From OLB11 sp041392835 (GTDB lineage Bacteria; Bacteroidota; Bacteroidia; Chitinophagales; Chitinophagaceae): a stretch of 64,000 nucleotides of DNA. The notes under the pieces were generated by a model. It searched no databases and was not told where the DNA came from. It saw nothing but the letters and a program-made list of their open reading frames with translations. A program made the position numbers and the translations under genes. Of this stretch, positions 54,146 to 61,638 are shown piece after piece. The stretch is from the NCBI GenBank assembly GCA_041392835.1, contig JAWKLF010000004.1:62001-126000 (forward strand), read 5' to 3'. Every line of letters starts with the position of its first letter. Positions within the stretch are counted from its first letter, which is position 1.

Positions 54146-56452
54146 ATGAAAAAATACGATGCAATAATTATTGGTTCTGGTCAAGCTGGAACACCTTTGG
54201 TATTTAATTTGGCCGAAAAAGGATATACCATAGCTTTTATTGAAAAAAAAGAAGTTGGAGGCACTTGTCTTAATGTAGGCTGCACACCAACTAAAACCTA
54301 TGTTGCTTCTGCAAGAAGAATGTGGGACATAGCACATAGTAAGGATGTAGGGGTAGATTTTGAAGGCAGCTTTAAGGCAAACATGGAATCTATCAAAAAC
54401 CGAAAAGACAAACTCATTACGAACTCCGTAAACGGTATTAGAAAGAGTTTAGAAAACTATCCGAACATTGATTTTATTGAAGGTGAAGCAAAATTCATAT
54501 CAAACTATGAAATAGAAGTTCAAAATAATATTATAACTGCTCCGCAAATCTTTATCAATGTAGGCGGCCGTCCTATGATTCCAGAGGAATACAACTCTAT
54601 ACCCTATTTAACAAACGAGAGTATATTAGAATTAAATGAATTACCAAAGCACCTTATAATAATTGGCGCAAGCTATATAGGACTTGAATTTGGTCAAATA
54701 TTTAAACGATTTGGAAGTGATGTAACAATTATAGAACGTTCAAATAGGATAATTAATCGAGAAGATGAAGAGCAAAGTGAAGAAATACTAAAATTTTTAA
54801 AAGAAGATGGTATACAGTTTGTACTAAATTCAAAATCAATAGTACCAAGTTATGATGGAAATAAAATAAATATTCGTGTAAATGATAATCAGACTATTTC
54901 AGGAACGCATTTGTTATTAGCTATAGGTCGAAAAGCCAATACTGATTTATTACAGATTAGTAATACAGATATACAAGTAGATGACAGAGCTTATATTAAA
55001 GTCAATGATTATTGCCAAACAAACATAGACGGAATATTTGCTATGGGCGATTGTAATGGACAAGGGGCATTTACTCATACTGCATACAATGACTTTCAAA
55101 TTGTAGACAATTATCTCTTTGGAAATAAAACAAGGAAAATATCGGATAGAATAACAACATATGGATTATTTGTAGACCCGCCATTAGGAAGATGTGGTCT
55201 TACTAAAAAACAGGCATTAGAAAAAGGGATTAACTTGTTGGAAGGAAAAAGAAAAATGAAAATTATAGCACGCGCAAAAGAAAAAGCAGAAACACATGGG
55301 TTCATGAGCATTTTGGTAGATGCTGATAGCGATTTAATAGTAGGTGCAAGCATTTTAGGCACTGGAGGCGATGAAATTATTACAAGCATTCTAAACGTAA
55401 TGAATAGTAAAATGCCCTATAAACTAATTCGTGACTCTATTGTATTACATCCAACAATTTCAGAATTAATACCTACAACATTAGAAAAATTAGTGAATGT
55501 AAAATTGCTCGATGAGTTTTCAAAAGACGTATATGATAGCCTTTCCTCAACTCCAAAAAAATTATCCAGTAAGTATTTTTATGATAAAAAAGGAAGTGAA
55601 CTTTTTGTAAAAATAATGCAGATGAAAGAATATTATGTAAGTGATGCCGAGATGGATATATTTAAAAATAAAACGTCGGAGCTTGTAAACATGCTTTTGA
55701 TGGATAAGAATAAAAAATATGAAATAATAGAATTGGGCGCAGGCGATGGCAGCAAAACGATACATTTACTAAGTAATTTGCTTAAGCAAGGCTATCAATT
55801 CGATTATATACCAATTGATATATCGAAAGATGCATTACAAGGCCTTGAAACAAATCTAAAATCAAAACTTCCAAGTTTACATATAGAAACCAAACATGGC
55901 GATTACTTTAAAATATTAAAAGAACTTAAAAAAGATAATATACCCAAAATCATTCTCTTTTTAGGATCCAATATTGGCAACCTAAATGATGAACAATCTG
56001 CTCAGTTTATATATCAATTAGGTGAACATTTGTCAAAAGGTGAAAGCATAGTATTGGGTTTGGATTTAATTAAAGCAAAAGAAATTGTATTACCAGCATA
56101 TAATGACGAAAACGGCATAACGGCTGCATTTAACTATAATCTCCTTTCACGAATAAATCGAGAACTGGGAGCAAATTTTGATATTAATAACTTTAGCCAT
56201 AAGCCTGAGTATGACGAAAAGGAAGGAATAGCAAAAAGTTTTTTAGAAAGTAAAACTAAACATGAAGTTATCATTGAAAAACTAAACAAAACATTTTCAT
56301 TTGAAGCTGGCGAAAAAATTCAAACAGAAATGTCAAGAAAGTACAATGATGAAGTTTTGAAACAAATAATTCAAAAAACTGATTTTGAAATTACCAATAA
56401 AATTGTTGATAGCAAGCACTATTTTGCAGATTATGTATTGACTCGAAAATAA
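54146..56452 (+). CDS. fusion of FAD disulfide reductase and EgtD histidine methyltransferase
   Basis: A 768-residue, uninterrupted two-enzyme protein. Residues 1-~450 are a flavin disulfide reductase of the glutathione/mercuric reductase and RclA group: 'IIGSGQAG' FAD motif, redox pair Cys41-Cys46 in 'GGTCLNVGC', NAD(P)H motif 'IIGASYIGLEFG', 'IFAMGDCNG', and active-site His435-Glu440 in 'HPTISE'. Residues ~455-768 are EgtD, which trimethylates histidine to hercynine: 'SSKYFYDKKGSELF', SAM motif 'IELGAGDGSKT', 'FLGSNIGNL' and the histidine-binding Glu/Ser in 'TEMSRKY'. Directly after egtB. The reductase could keep ergothioneine, or another thiol of the cell, reduced; this is inferred from the fusion, not known to me from the literature. 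Confidence 0.93.
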   Translation: MKKYDAIIIGSGQAGTPLVFNLAEKGYTIAFIEKKEVGGTCLNVGCTPTKTYVASARRMWDIAHSKDVGVDFEGSFKANMESIKNRKDKLITNSVNGIRKSLENYPNIDFIEGEAKFISNYEIEVQNNIITAPQIFINVGGRPMIPEEYNSIPYLTNESILELNELPKHLIIIGASYIGLEFGQIFKRFGSDVTIIERSNRIINREDEEQSEEILKFLKEDGIQFVLNSKSIVPSYDGNKINIRVNDNQTISGTHLLLAIGRKANTDLLQISNTDIQVDDRAYIKVNDYCQTNIDGIFAMGDCNGQGAFTHTAYNDFQIVDNYLFGNKTRKISDRITTYGLFVDPPLGRCGLTKKQALEKGINLLEGKRKMKIIARAKEKAETHGFMSILVDADSDLIVGASILGTGGDEIITSILNVMNSKMPYKLIRDSIVLHPTISELIPTTLEKLVNVKLLDEFSKDVYDSLSSTPKKLSSKYFYDKKGSELFVKIMQMKEYYVSDAEMDIFKNKTSELVNMLLMDKNKKYEIIELGAGDGSKTIHLLSNLLKQGYQFDYIPIDISKDALQGLETNLKSKLPSLHIETKHGDYFKILKELKKDNIPKIILFLGSNIGNLNDEQSAQFIYQLGEHLSKGESIVLGLDLIKAKEIVLPAYNDENGITAAFNYNLLSRINRELGANFDINNFSHKPEYDEKEGIAKSFLESKTKHEVIIEKLNKTFSFEAGEKIQTEMSRKYNDEVLKQIIQKTDFEITNKIVDSKHYFADYVLTRK

Positions 56453-56513
56453 AAAAATGCTATTTGTTATACTATGATAAAACATTATAGAAAATAGATA
56501 AAAACATAAGAAA

Positions 56514-56996
56514 ATGGATAATAAAATAAATAGTATTGAAATAGAAATGGGAAAGCCATTAGGCAATTGGGAAATAGAAAGAATATTTGATAAAGAAGTA
56601 CCACACATTCAAGACTTCCAAGGTAAAGCATTACTTATTTTAATTTTTAGTTTTGGATGTCCAGGATGTATAGGAAGAGCTATTCCATTTGCAAATCGTA
56701 TGGTACTTGAAAATGCAGAGAAAATGAATGTAATTGGGATACACACAAATTTTGAAGGTGTAGATTTTGAAAGAAATCATTTTCAAAATAAAATAAATGA
56801 ATTCTATATTCGATTTGAAATCTATAAAGATAAAAATTACAATACAACATTCTTAAATTATGGCGCTGGAGGCACACCACATTGGATTTTAGTAGACAAA
56901 AAAGGTATTATGAAATATTCTATATTTGGATCCGATCCGAATAATGCACTACTAAGACTCAGTTACAAAATACATGAAATTTTAGACGAAAATTAA
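56514..56996 (+). CDS. thioredoxin-fold redoxin with CPGC motif
   Basis: A 160-residue protein of the TlpA/AhpC-TSA redoxin fold without a signal peptide, so probably cytoplasmic. 'ALLILIFSFGCPGCIGRAIPFANRM' has the CxxC redox pair at the start of helix 1, and 'YGAGGTPHWILVDKKGIMKY' the cis-Pro loop (GTP). It is likely a thiol-disulfide reductase or peroxidase-like partner in the redox island. The stop overlaps the AraC regulator start by 1 nt (TAATG), so both are translated together. Confidence 0.88.
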   Translation: MDNKINSIEIEMGKPLGNWEIERIFDKEVPHIQDFQGKALLILIFSFGCPGCIGRAIPFANRMVLENAEKMNVIGIHTNFEGVDFERNHFQNKINEFYIRFEIYKDKNYNTTFLNYGAGGTPHWILVDKKGIMKYSIFGSDPNNALLRLSYKIHEILDEN

Positions 56997-57820
56997 TGGA
57001 ATACAAAGGGAATCATAACGAATATATTTTTATCAGTCGGATAACGCCTGAAAGAAGCTACATGTTTAATGACGATTTAAAAACAAAACTAAGCATTATA
57101 TGGAATATAGGGAAAACCGCCAATTTCTATATTGATAAAGAAAAGATTACTGTAAAAAAGAATTGTATAATTTTCTTAACTGAACTGCATAAAATTAAAA
57201 ATTATGATTTTGACCAACTGCATATTATTCAATTTAATAAAGATTTTCATTGTATAGAAAACCATGATACCGATATAGCCTGTAAGGGTTTACTCTTTTT
57301 CGGATCAAGTCATATTCCTAAAATTACGATACCAAATACCGAACTTAATAAATTCAATTTACTTTGGGATGTATTTCAAATGGAACTGGATGAAAACGAC
57401 CAATATAAATTAGAAATGTTAAGAAGCCTTCTTAAAAGGTTTCTCATAATCTGTGTTAGAGAATATAGAAAAAAACACTTTGAAATAGCAATGGATACAC
57501 AAGGAATTGCTGTGATAAGAGAGTATAATTATTTAGTAGAACAACATTTTAAGACGCTCACAAAAGTGAGCGATTATGCTAATCTCTTATACAAATCTCC
57601 TAAAACATTATCCAACACTTTTTCTAAATATATTGATAAAAGTCCACTACAAATAATCAATAATAGACGCTTACTTGAGGCTAAAAGACAATTATTATAT
57701 ACCGATATGAGTGTCAATGAAATAGCAGATGATTTAAGCTTTACAGATATACAAGCATTTAGTCACTTTTTTAAAAAACAGACAGGGAAAACACCAAGTG
57801 ATTTTAAATTGAATACTTAA
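56996..57820 (+). CDS. AraC family transcriptional regulator
   Basis: A 274-residue regulator. The C-terminal ~100 residues hold the two helix-turn-helix motifs of the AraC family ('KVSDYANLLYKSPKTLSNTFSKYIDKSP' and 'MSVNEIADDLSFTDIQAFSHFFKKQTGKTPSDFK'). The N-terminal ~150 residues are a cupin-like sensor domain ('NCIIFLTELHKIKNYDFDQLHIIQFN') with four Cys (in KKNC, FHC, IAC, IIC) that could serve as redox sensors. It sits in the middle of the thiol-repair genes and is coupled to a redoxin, so it is the best candidate for their regulator, comparable to E. coli RclR. That role is inferred. Confidence 0.9.
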   Translation: MEYKGNHNEYIFISRITPERSYMFNDDLKTKLSIIWNIGKTANFYIDKEKITVKKNCIIFLTELHKIKNYDFDQLHIIQFNKDFHCIENHDTDIACKGLLFFGSSHIPKITIPNTELNKFNLLWDVFQMELDENDQYKLEMLRSLLKRFLIICVREYRKKHFEIAMDTQGIAVIREYNYLVEQHFKTLTKVSDYANLLYKSPKTLSNTFSKYIDKSPLQIINNRRLLEAKRQLLYTDMSVNEIADDLSFTDIQAFSHFFKKQTGKTPSDFKLNT

Positions 57821-57870
57821 AACTTACTTACAATCCCCATACTTCATGTACTTACAATAATAGACACGGG

Positions 57871-57888
57871 AATTATTTGCAAATAATT
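57871..57888. promoter_or_regulatory. 18-bp perfect palindrome upstream of msrB
   Basis: AATTATTTGCAAATAATT reads the same on both strands. It lies 38 nt upstream of the msrB -7 element and 50 nt after the AraC gene. A dimeric regulator site is the simplest reading; a weak terminator stem without T-run is less likely. Confidence 0.45.
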
Positions 57889-57925
57889 GTGTTTTTTAAA
57901 CGAACAAGTAAAATGCTTAGAATAG

Positions 57926-57933
57926 TACCTTTG
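57926..57933 (+). promoter_or_regulatory. -7 promoter element of msrB
   Basis: TACCTTTG, a perfect TAnnTTTG, 21 nt before the ATG at 57955. This excludes upstream in-frame starts such as 57877. Confidence 0.55.
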
Positions 57934-57954
57934 TGCAACAAAAAAATAATACAT

Positions 57955-58398
57955 ATGCTTAACTGGAACAACGTCTTACAATTTGCCAATAGTGGCAACC
58001 CTACTCCAGATCGAAGAGTAGAAAAAACAAAAGAAGAATGGAAAAACATCTTGAGCCACGAACAGTTTAGGATTACAAGAGCACATGGCACAGAAGCTGC
58101 ATTTTCTGGAGAACACTGCAATAGCTATGAAAGTGGTAAATATAGCTGCATTTGCTGCGATAATCTGCTTTTTGACAGTAATGAAAAATTTAACTCAGGA
58201 ACAGGCTGGCCAAGCTTTACACAACCCGCAAAAGAAAATGCAATAAAATATATAAAAGATGGATCGTGGGGTATGGTACGTATAGAAGCGCAATGTAATG
58301 TTTGCGATGCGCACTTAGGTCATGTTTTTCCTGACGGACCTCATCCAAGCGGCCTACGATATTGTATCAATTCAGTATCTATCTATAAAGCGAATTAA
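57955..58398 (+). CDS. msrB: peptide-methionine (R)-S-oxide reductase MsrB
   Basis: A 147-residue cytoplasmic MsrB, which repairs the R form of methionine sulfoxide in proteins. It has the zinc Cys pairs ('CICC' and 'CNVC'), 'FNSGTGWPSFTQP', 'HLGHVFPDGP' and the catalytic Cys in 'RYCINSVS' near the C-terminus. The start at 57955 gives the standard 'MLNWNNVLQFANSGNP' N-terminus; the longer upstream frame crosses the promoter. First of four Msr units in 6 kb. Confidence 0.95.
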   Translation: MLNWNNVLQFANSGNPTPDRRVEKTKEEWKNILSHEQFRITRAHGTEAAFSGEHCNSYESGKYSCICCDNLLFDSNEKFNSGTGWPSFTQPAKENAIKYIKDGSWGMVRIEAQCNVCDAHLGHVFPDGPHPSGLRYCINSVSIYKAN

Positions 58399-58470
58399 AC
58401 AATTTATTACATGAGGAACAATTTACAAATTATAGTGTTGTATGGATTAACAAAAATGTTTTTAACAACC

Positions 58471-58478
58471 TAAATTTG
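58471..58478 (+). promoter_or_regulatory. -7 promoter element of msrA
   Basis: TAAATTTG, 15 nt before the TTG start at 58494. Confidence 0.5.
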
Positions 58479-58493
58479 CAATTATAAAAAACA

Positions 58494-59009
58494 TTGAATA
58501 TACAAACTATCATATTAGGCGGAGGATGTTTTTGGAGCATAGAGGCAACAATGCAACAACTACAGGGAGTAGAAAAAATAGAAACTGGCTACGCAAACGG
58601 AAACATTAAAAATCCAAATTATAGATTAGTTAGCAACGGAGATACAGGTTTTGCAGAAGTAGTAAAAGTTTATTTTAACACACAAAAAATAAATTTACAA
58701 ACTCTTATACATGTTTTTATGACAATACATAATCCAAGTGTAATCAATAAACAAGGAGCAGATTTTGGCACTCAATACCGTTCTGTAATTGTGTATAACA
58801 ATGAATCTCAATACAAGGATGCCAAAAACGCAATAAAAGAAATGAAATTAAATGTAGAAATAGTATTAGAACCACTAAAAAACTATTATAAAGCTGAAGA
58901 GTATCATCAAGGATATTATAACAAAAATCAATATGCAGGTTATTGTGTTGCTGTAATAAATCCTCAAATCAATAACTTAAAAAATAATTTTAGTCATCTC
59001 ATAAAATGA
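58494..59009 (+). CDS. msrA: peptide-methionine (S)-S-oxide reductase MsrA (short form)
   Basis: A 171-residue cytoplasmic MsrA. It begins with TTG directly at the family N-terminus 'IQTIILGGGCFWSIEATMQQLQGV', with the catalytic Cys in 'GCFWS' (most relatives have GCFWC or GCFWG). 'GYANGNIKNPNYRLVSNGDTGFAEVVKV', 'DFGTQYRSVI' and 'YHQGYYNKNQY' complete the MsrA core; the usual 'GHAE' is 'GFAE' here. It overlaps the lipidated redoxin gene by 4 nt (ATGA). Confidence 0.94.
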   Translation: MNIQTIILGGGCFWSIEATMQQLQGVEKIETGYANGNIKNPNYRLVSNGDTGFAEVVKVYFNTQKINLQTLIHVFMTIHNPSVINKQGADFGTQYRSVIVYNNESQYKDAKNAIKEMKLNVEIVLEPLKNYYKAEEYHQGYYNKNQYAGYCVAVINPQINNLKNNFSHLIK

Positions 59010-59611
59010 AATATTCAAGTTTACAAACAGTCACTTTTGTGTTATTTTTCTCAACACTCTTTGGCTGTGCAGATGCACAAAATAAATTTAGTAAAAAAAT
59101 ATATACAATGGAAAATACAAAAAGAATACATTATGGAATAGAAGGGCTTAAAGCGCCTGAATGGAATATCCCAATTTGGGTGGATAAAAATGGGCAAAAA
59201 ACTAACCCTATAAAACTATCTGATTTTAATGGGAAATTTAAAGTCATATATTGTTTTCAAAGCTGGTGTCCCGGCTGCCATAGTATAGGCTTACCTTCTT
59301 TACAAAAAATGACCACAGCACTACAGGATAATGATAAAATTATTTTTTTAGCTATTCAAACAGTCTTTGAAGGCAAAAGCAGCAACACTTTTGAAAAACT
59401 TTTAGAAACACAAAATAAATACAACTTAAAAATACCATTTGGTCAAGACAATGGAGACGCCAATACCAATCATATATCCGATATAATGTATAACTATAGA
59501 ACTGGTGGCACGCCTTGGTTTATCTTCATAGACCAAAATAACAATGTAGTATTTAATGATTTTCATTTAAATACTGAAAAAGCAATTGAATTTCTTCAAA
59601 CGATAAAATAA
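59006..59611 (+). CDS. TlpA-like redoxin lipoprotein
   Basis: A 201-residue protein with a lipoprotein signal ('LFFSTLFGC', Cys ~21) and a thioredoxin-fold domain with 'FQSWCPGCHSIGLPSL' (CxxC) and the cis-Pro loop 'RTGGTPWFIFID'. It should act in the periplasm at a membrane as a thiol-disulfide reductant. Position between MsrA and the lipidated MsrBA gene (5-nt gap) suggests that it supplies electrons to MsrBA, as a TlpA-type domain does in trimodular PilB/MsrAB proteins of Neisseria. Confidence 0.9.
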   Translation: MKYSSLQTVTFVLFFSTLFGCADAQNKFSKKIYTMENTKRIHYGIEGLKAPEWNIPIWVDKNGQKTNPIKLSDFNGKFKVIYCFQSWCPGCHSIGLPSLQKMTTALQDNDKIIFLAIQTVFEGKSSNTFEKLLETQNKYNLKIPFGQDNGDANTNHISDIMYNYRTGGTPWFIFIDQNNNVVFNDFHLNTEKAIEFLQTIK

Positions 59612-59616
59612 ACCAT

Positions 59617-60690
59617 ATGAATATCTTAAAAACAAACACGCTACTATTTTTTGTTGCACTTTTCAGCTTACAAAGCTGTGGGCAAAACAATACAATAGAT
59701 ACAGAAAAAATCAAAAACGTTTCTAGCGATGTTTTATTAAAATCTGATACAGATTGGAAGAATGAATTGACAGATGAACAATACTACATATTAAGAGAAA
59801 AAGGAACAGAAAGACCTTATTCTGGGAAATTACTTCTCAACAAAGAAAAAGGAATATATAAATGCGCCGCTTGTGGCAATGAACTCTTTACAGATGAAAT
59901 GAAATTTGATAGTCATTGTGGCTGGCCAAGTTTTGATAAAGAAATAGCTGGTGGAAAGATTATTCAAAAAGTTGACAACTCATTGGGTATGAAACGTACA
60001 GAAATAGCATGCGCAAAATGCGGTGGTCACTTAGGGCATATATTTGACGACGGCCCAACAGAAACCGGCAAGCGATACTGTGTAAATTCTGTTTCGCTTT
60101 CATTCACACCGGCCGAAAACACTAATACAAATGTACCCAACGCGAGCAATTTTAATGCAACTGATACTGTTGTGTTAGGTGGTGGATGTTTTTGGTGCAC
60201 AGAGGCCATATACGAAGAATTAAGCGGTGTGATAAGTGTAGAGAGTGGTTATAGTGGTGGCAAAACAAAAGACCCAAGCTATGAAGAAGTGAGCAGTGGA
60301 AACACTGGACACGCCGAAGTAACAAGAATTATTTACAACACAAAAGAAACTTCTTTAGATGAAATCTTGAAAGTATTTTTTATCGGACATGACCCAACGA
60401 CTTTAAATAGTCAAGGTGCTGACTATGGTACCCAATACCGAAGTGTCATTTTTTACAAAAATGAAAATCAAAAAAATATAGCACAGTCTTTAATCAATAC
60501 ATTGAATAAAGAAGTCTATGATGGAAAGATAGTAACACAGCTAAAACCTTTTGAAACATTTTATATAGCCGAAAAATATCATCAAGATTACTATACAAAT
60601 AATAAAGACAAACCTTACTGTAGAATGGTCATACAACCTAAAATTGAAAAGTTTGAAAAGGCATTTAAAGACAGATTAAAAAAACAATAA
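59617..60690 (+). CDS. msrBA: MsrB-MsrA fusion lipoprotein
   Basis: A 357-residue bifunctional methionine sulfoxide reductase with lipobox 'LQSC' (Cys ~21), so it works outside the inner membrane. The MsrB domain comes first (~45-165: zinc 'CAAC' and 'CAKC', catalytic 'RYCVNSVS'), then MsrA (~185-350: 'GGGCFWCTEAIYEELSGV', 'GNTGHAEVTRI', 'DYGTQYRSVIFY', 'YHQDYY'). Both S and R sulfoxides can be repaired. It is between the redoxin lipoprotein and the SirB1-like gene (3-nt gap), in one transcription unit from 58494 or upstream. Confidence 0.95.
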   Translation: MNILKTNTLLFFVALFSLQSCGQNNTIDTEKIKNVSSDVLLKSDTDWKNELTDEQYYILREKGTERPYSGKLLLNKEKGIYKCAACGNELFTDEMKFDSHCGWPSFDKEIAGGKIIQKVDNSLGMKRTEIACAKCGGHLGHIFDDGPTETGKRYCVNSVSLSFTPAENTNTNVPNASNFNATDTVVLGGGCFWCTEAIYEELSGVISVESGYSGGKTKDPSYEEVSSGNTGHAEVTRIIYNTKETSLDEILKVFFIGHDPTTLNSQGADYGTQYRSVIFYKNENQKNIAQSLINTLNKEVYDGKIVTQLKPFETFYIAEKYHQDYYTNNKDKPYCRMVIQPKIEKFEKAFKDRLKKQ

Positions 60691-60693
60691 GAT

Positions 60694-61566
60694 ATGAAAA
60701 TTGAAAAAAACGAAATTCGAGCTCTCGTTTCTCTTTTAGAAGACAGCGATGAACAAGTAATAAAAATAGTTAGCAATAAACTAAAAGAAATTGGGATAGC
60801 CACTATACCTTATTTAGAAAGTGGATTAAAAAAAACTAACAATAAAAATCATAAATTAAAAATCAATAGACTGCTAAGAGAATTTAAAATAAGTCGCTTG
60901 GCTTTAGAAATTAAAAACTGGAAAGAACATGATGAAGCTGATTTATTAAAAGGGCTTATAACTATTGCAAAATATGGTCAGGAGCAAGTAGATGAAGATG
61001 CAATTTATGCAAGCATATTAGAAATTGAAAAAGCAATTACTTCAAAAATCGAACTCAATAATAATACAGACCTTATCGAAATACTAAATGAAGTAATACT
61101 TAAAGAGTTTAATTTTAAAGCTAATTTAGATATCAACAAAGGTGCCAATGCTTCTTATATCAACAAGGTATTAGAATACAAATCAGGCTACCCTATTATG
61201 CTCTGTGCAATTTATTTATTGATGGCTCAAAAATTTAACATCCCTCTTATTGGCATCAACTCACCTCGGCATTTTATTTTGGCCTATATTGGTAACAATA
61301 TAAATACTAAAACTGCCATGCCAGATATTCTAATGAAAAATGTTTTATACTTTTTGGACCCCTATTTACAAGGAAGTATATATCAAGCTGAAGATTTTAA
61401 AAAACTTCTCAAAGCGTCTCAATTTGATATGATTTTCTTTTCAAATCTTGCTGCAAGCAATACTGATATACTAAAAAGAGTAATAAACAATGTAACGCAC
61501 TCTATATATACGGACGGAAAAGAAAATACTGCCAAACGACTGTTAAAAATTGCTGAAGAATTATAA
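60694..61566 (+). CDS. SirB1-family transglutaminase-like protein
   Basis: A 290-residue cytoplasmic protein. An N-terminal helical HEAT-like part (~1-70, 'RALVSLLEDSDEQVIKIVSNKLKEIG') is followed by the SirB1/YchA transglutaminase-like domain with 'YKSGYPIMLCAIYLLMAQKFNIPLIGINSPRHFILAYI'; the Cys in 'MLCAIY' and His in 'PRHFIL' are in the positions of the papain-like site. Biochemical role is unknown. 3 nt after msrBA, 72 nt before selO. Confidence 0.85.
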   Translation: MKIEKNEIRALVSLLEDSDEQVIKIVSNKLKEIGIATIPYLESGLKKTNNKNHKLKINRLLREFKISRLALEIKNWKEHDEADLLKGLITIAKYGQEQVDEDAIYASILEIEKAITSKIELNNNTDLIEILNEVILKEFNFKANLDINKGANASYINKVLEYKSGYPIMLCAIYLLMAQKFNIPLIGINSPRHFILAYIGNNINTKTAMPDILMKNVLYFLDPYLQGSIYQAEDFKKLLKASQFDMIFFSNLAASNTDILKRVINNVTHSIYTDGKENTAKRLLKIAEEL

Positions 61567-61638
61567 TTTTATTCTAAACACATTTTTCTTAAAATAAAAA
61601 TAAAAGCAACAACTTCTTAAATTAACCTAAATAAAAAA

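Noticed and set aside
54146..56452. Read-through of two separate genes at the reductase/EgtD junction
   Set aside because: No stop, start or frameshift lies between the domains; the linker around residues 445-460 is continuous, so it is one coding sequence as given.
57877..57954. Extended N-terminus for msrB from 57877
   Set aside because: The extra 26 codons cross the TACCTTTG promoter element and do not match MsrB N-termini.
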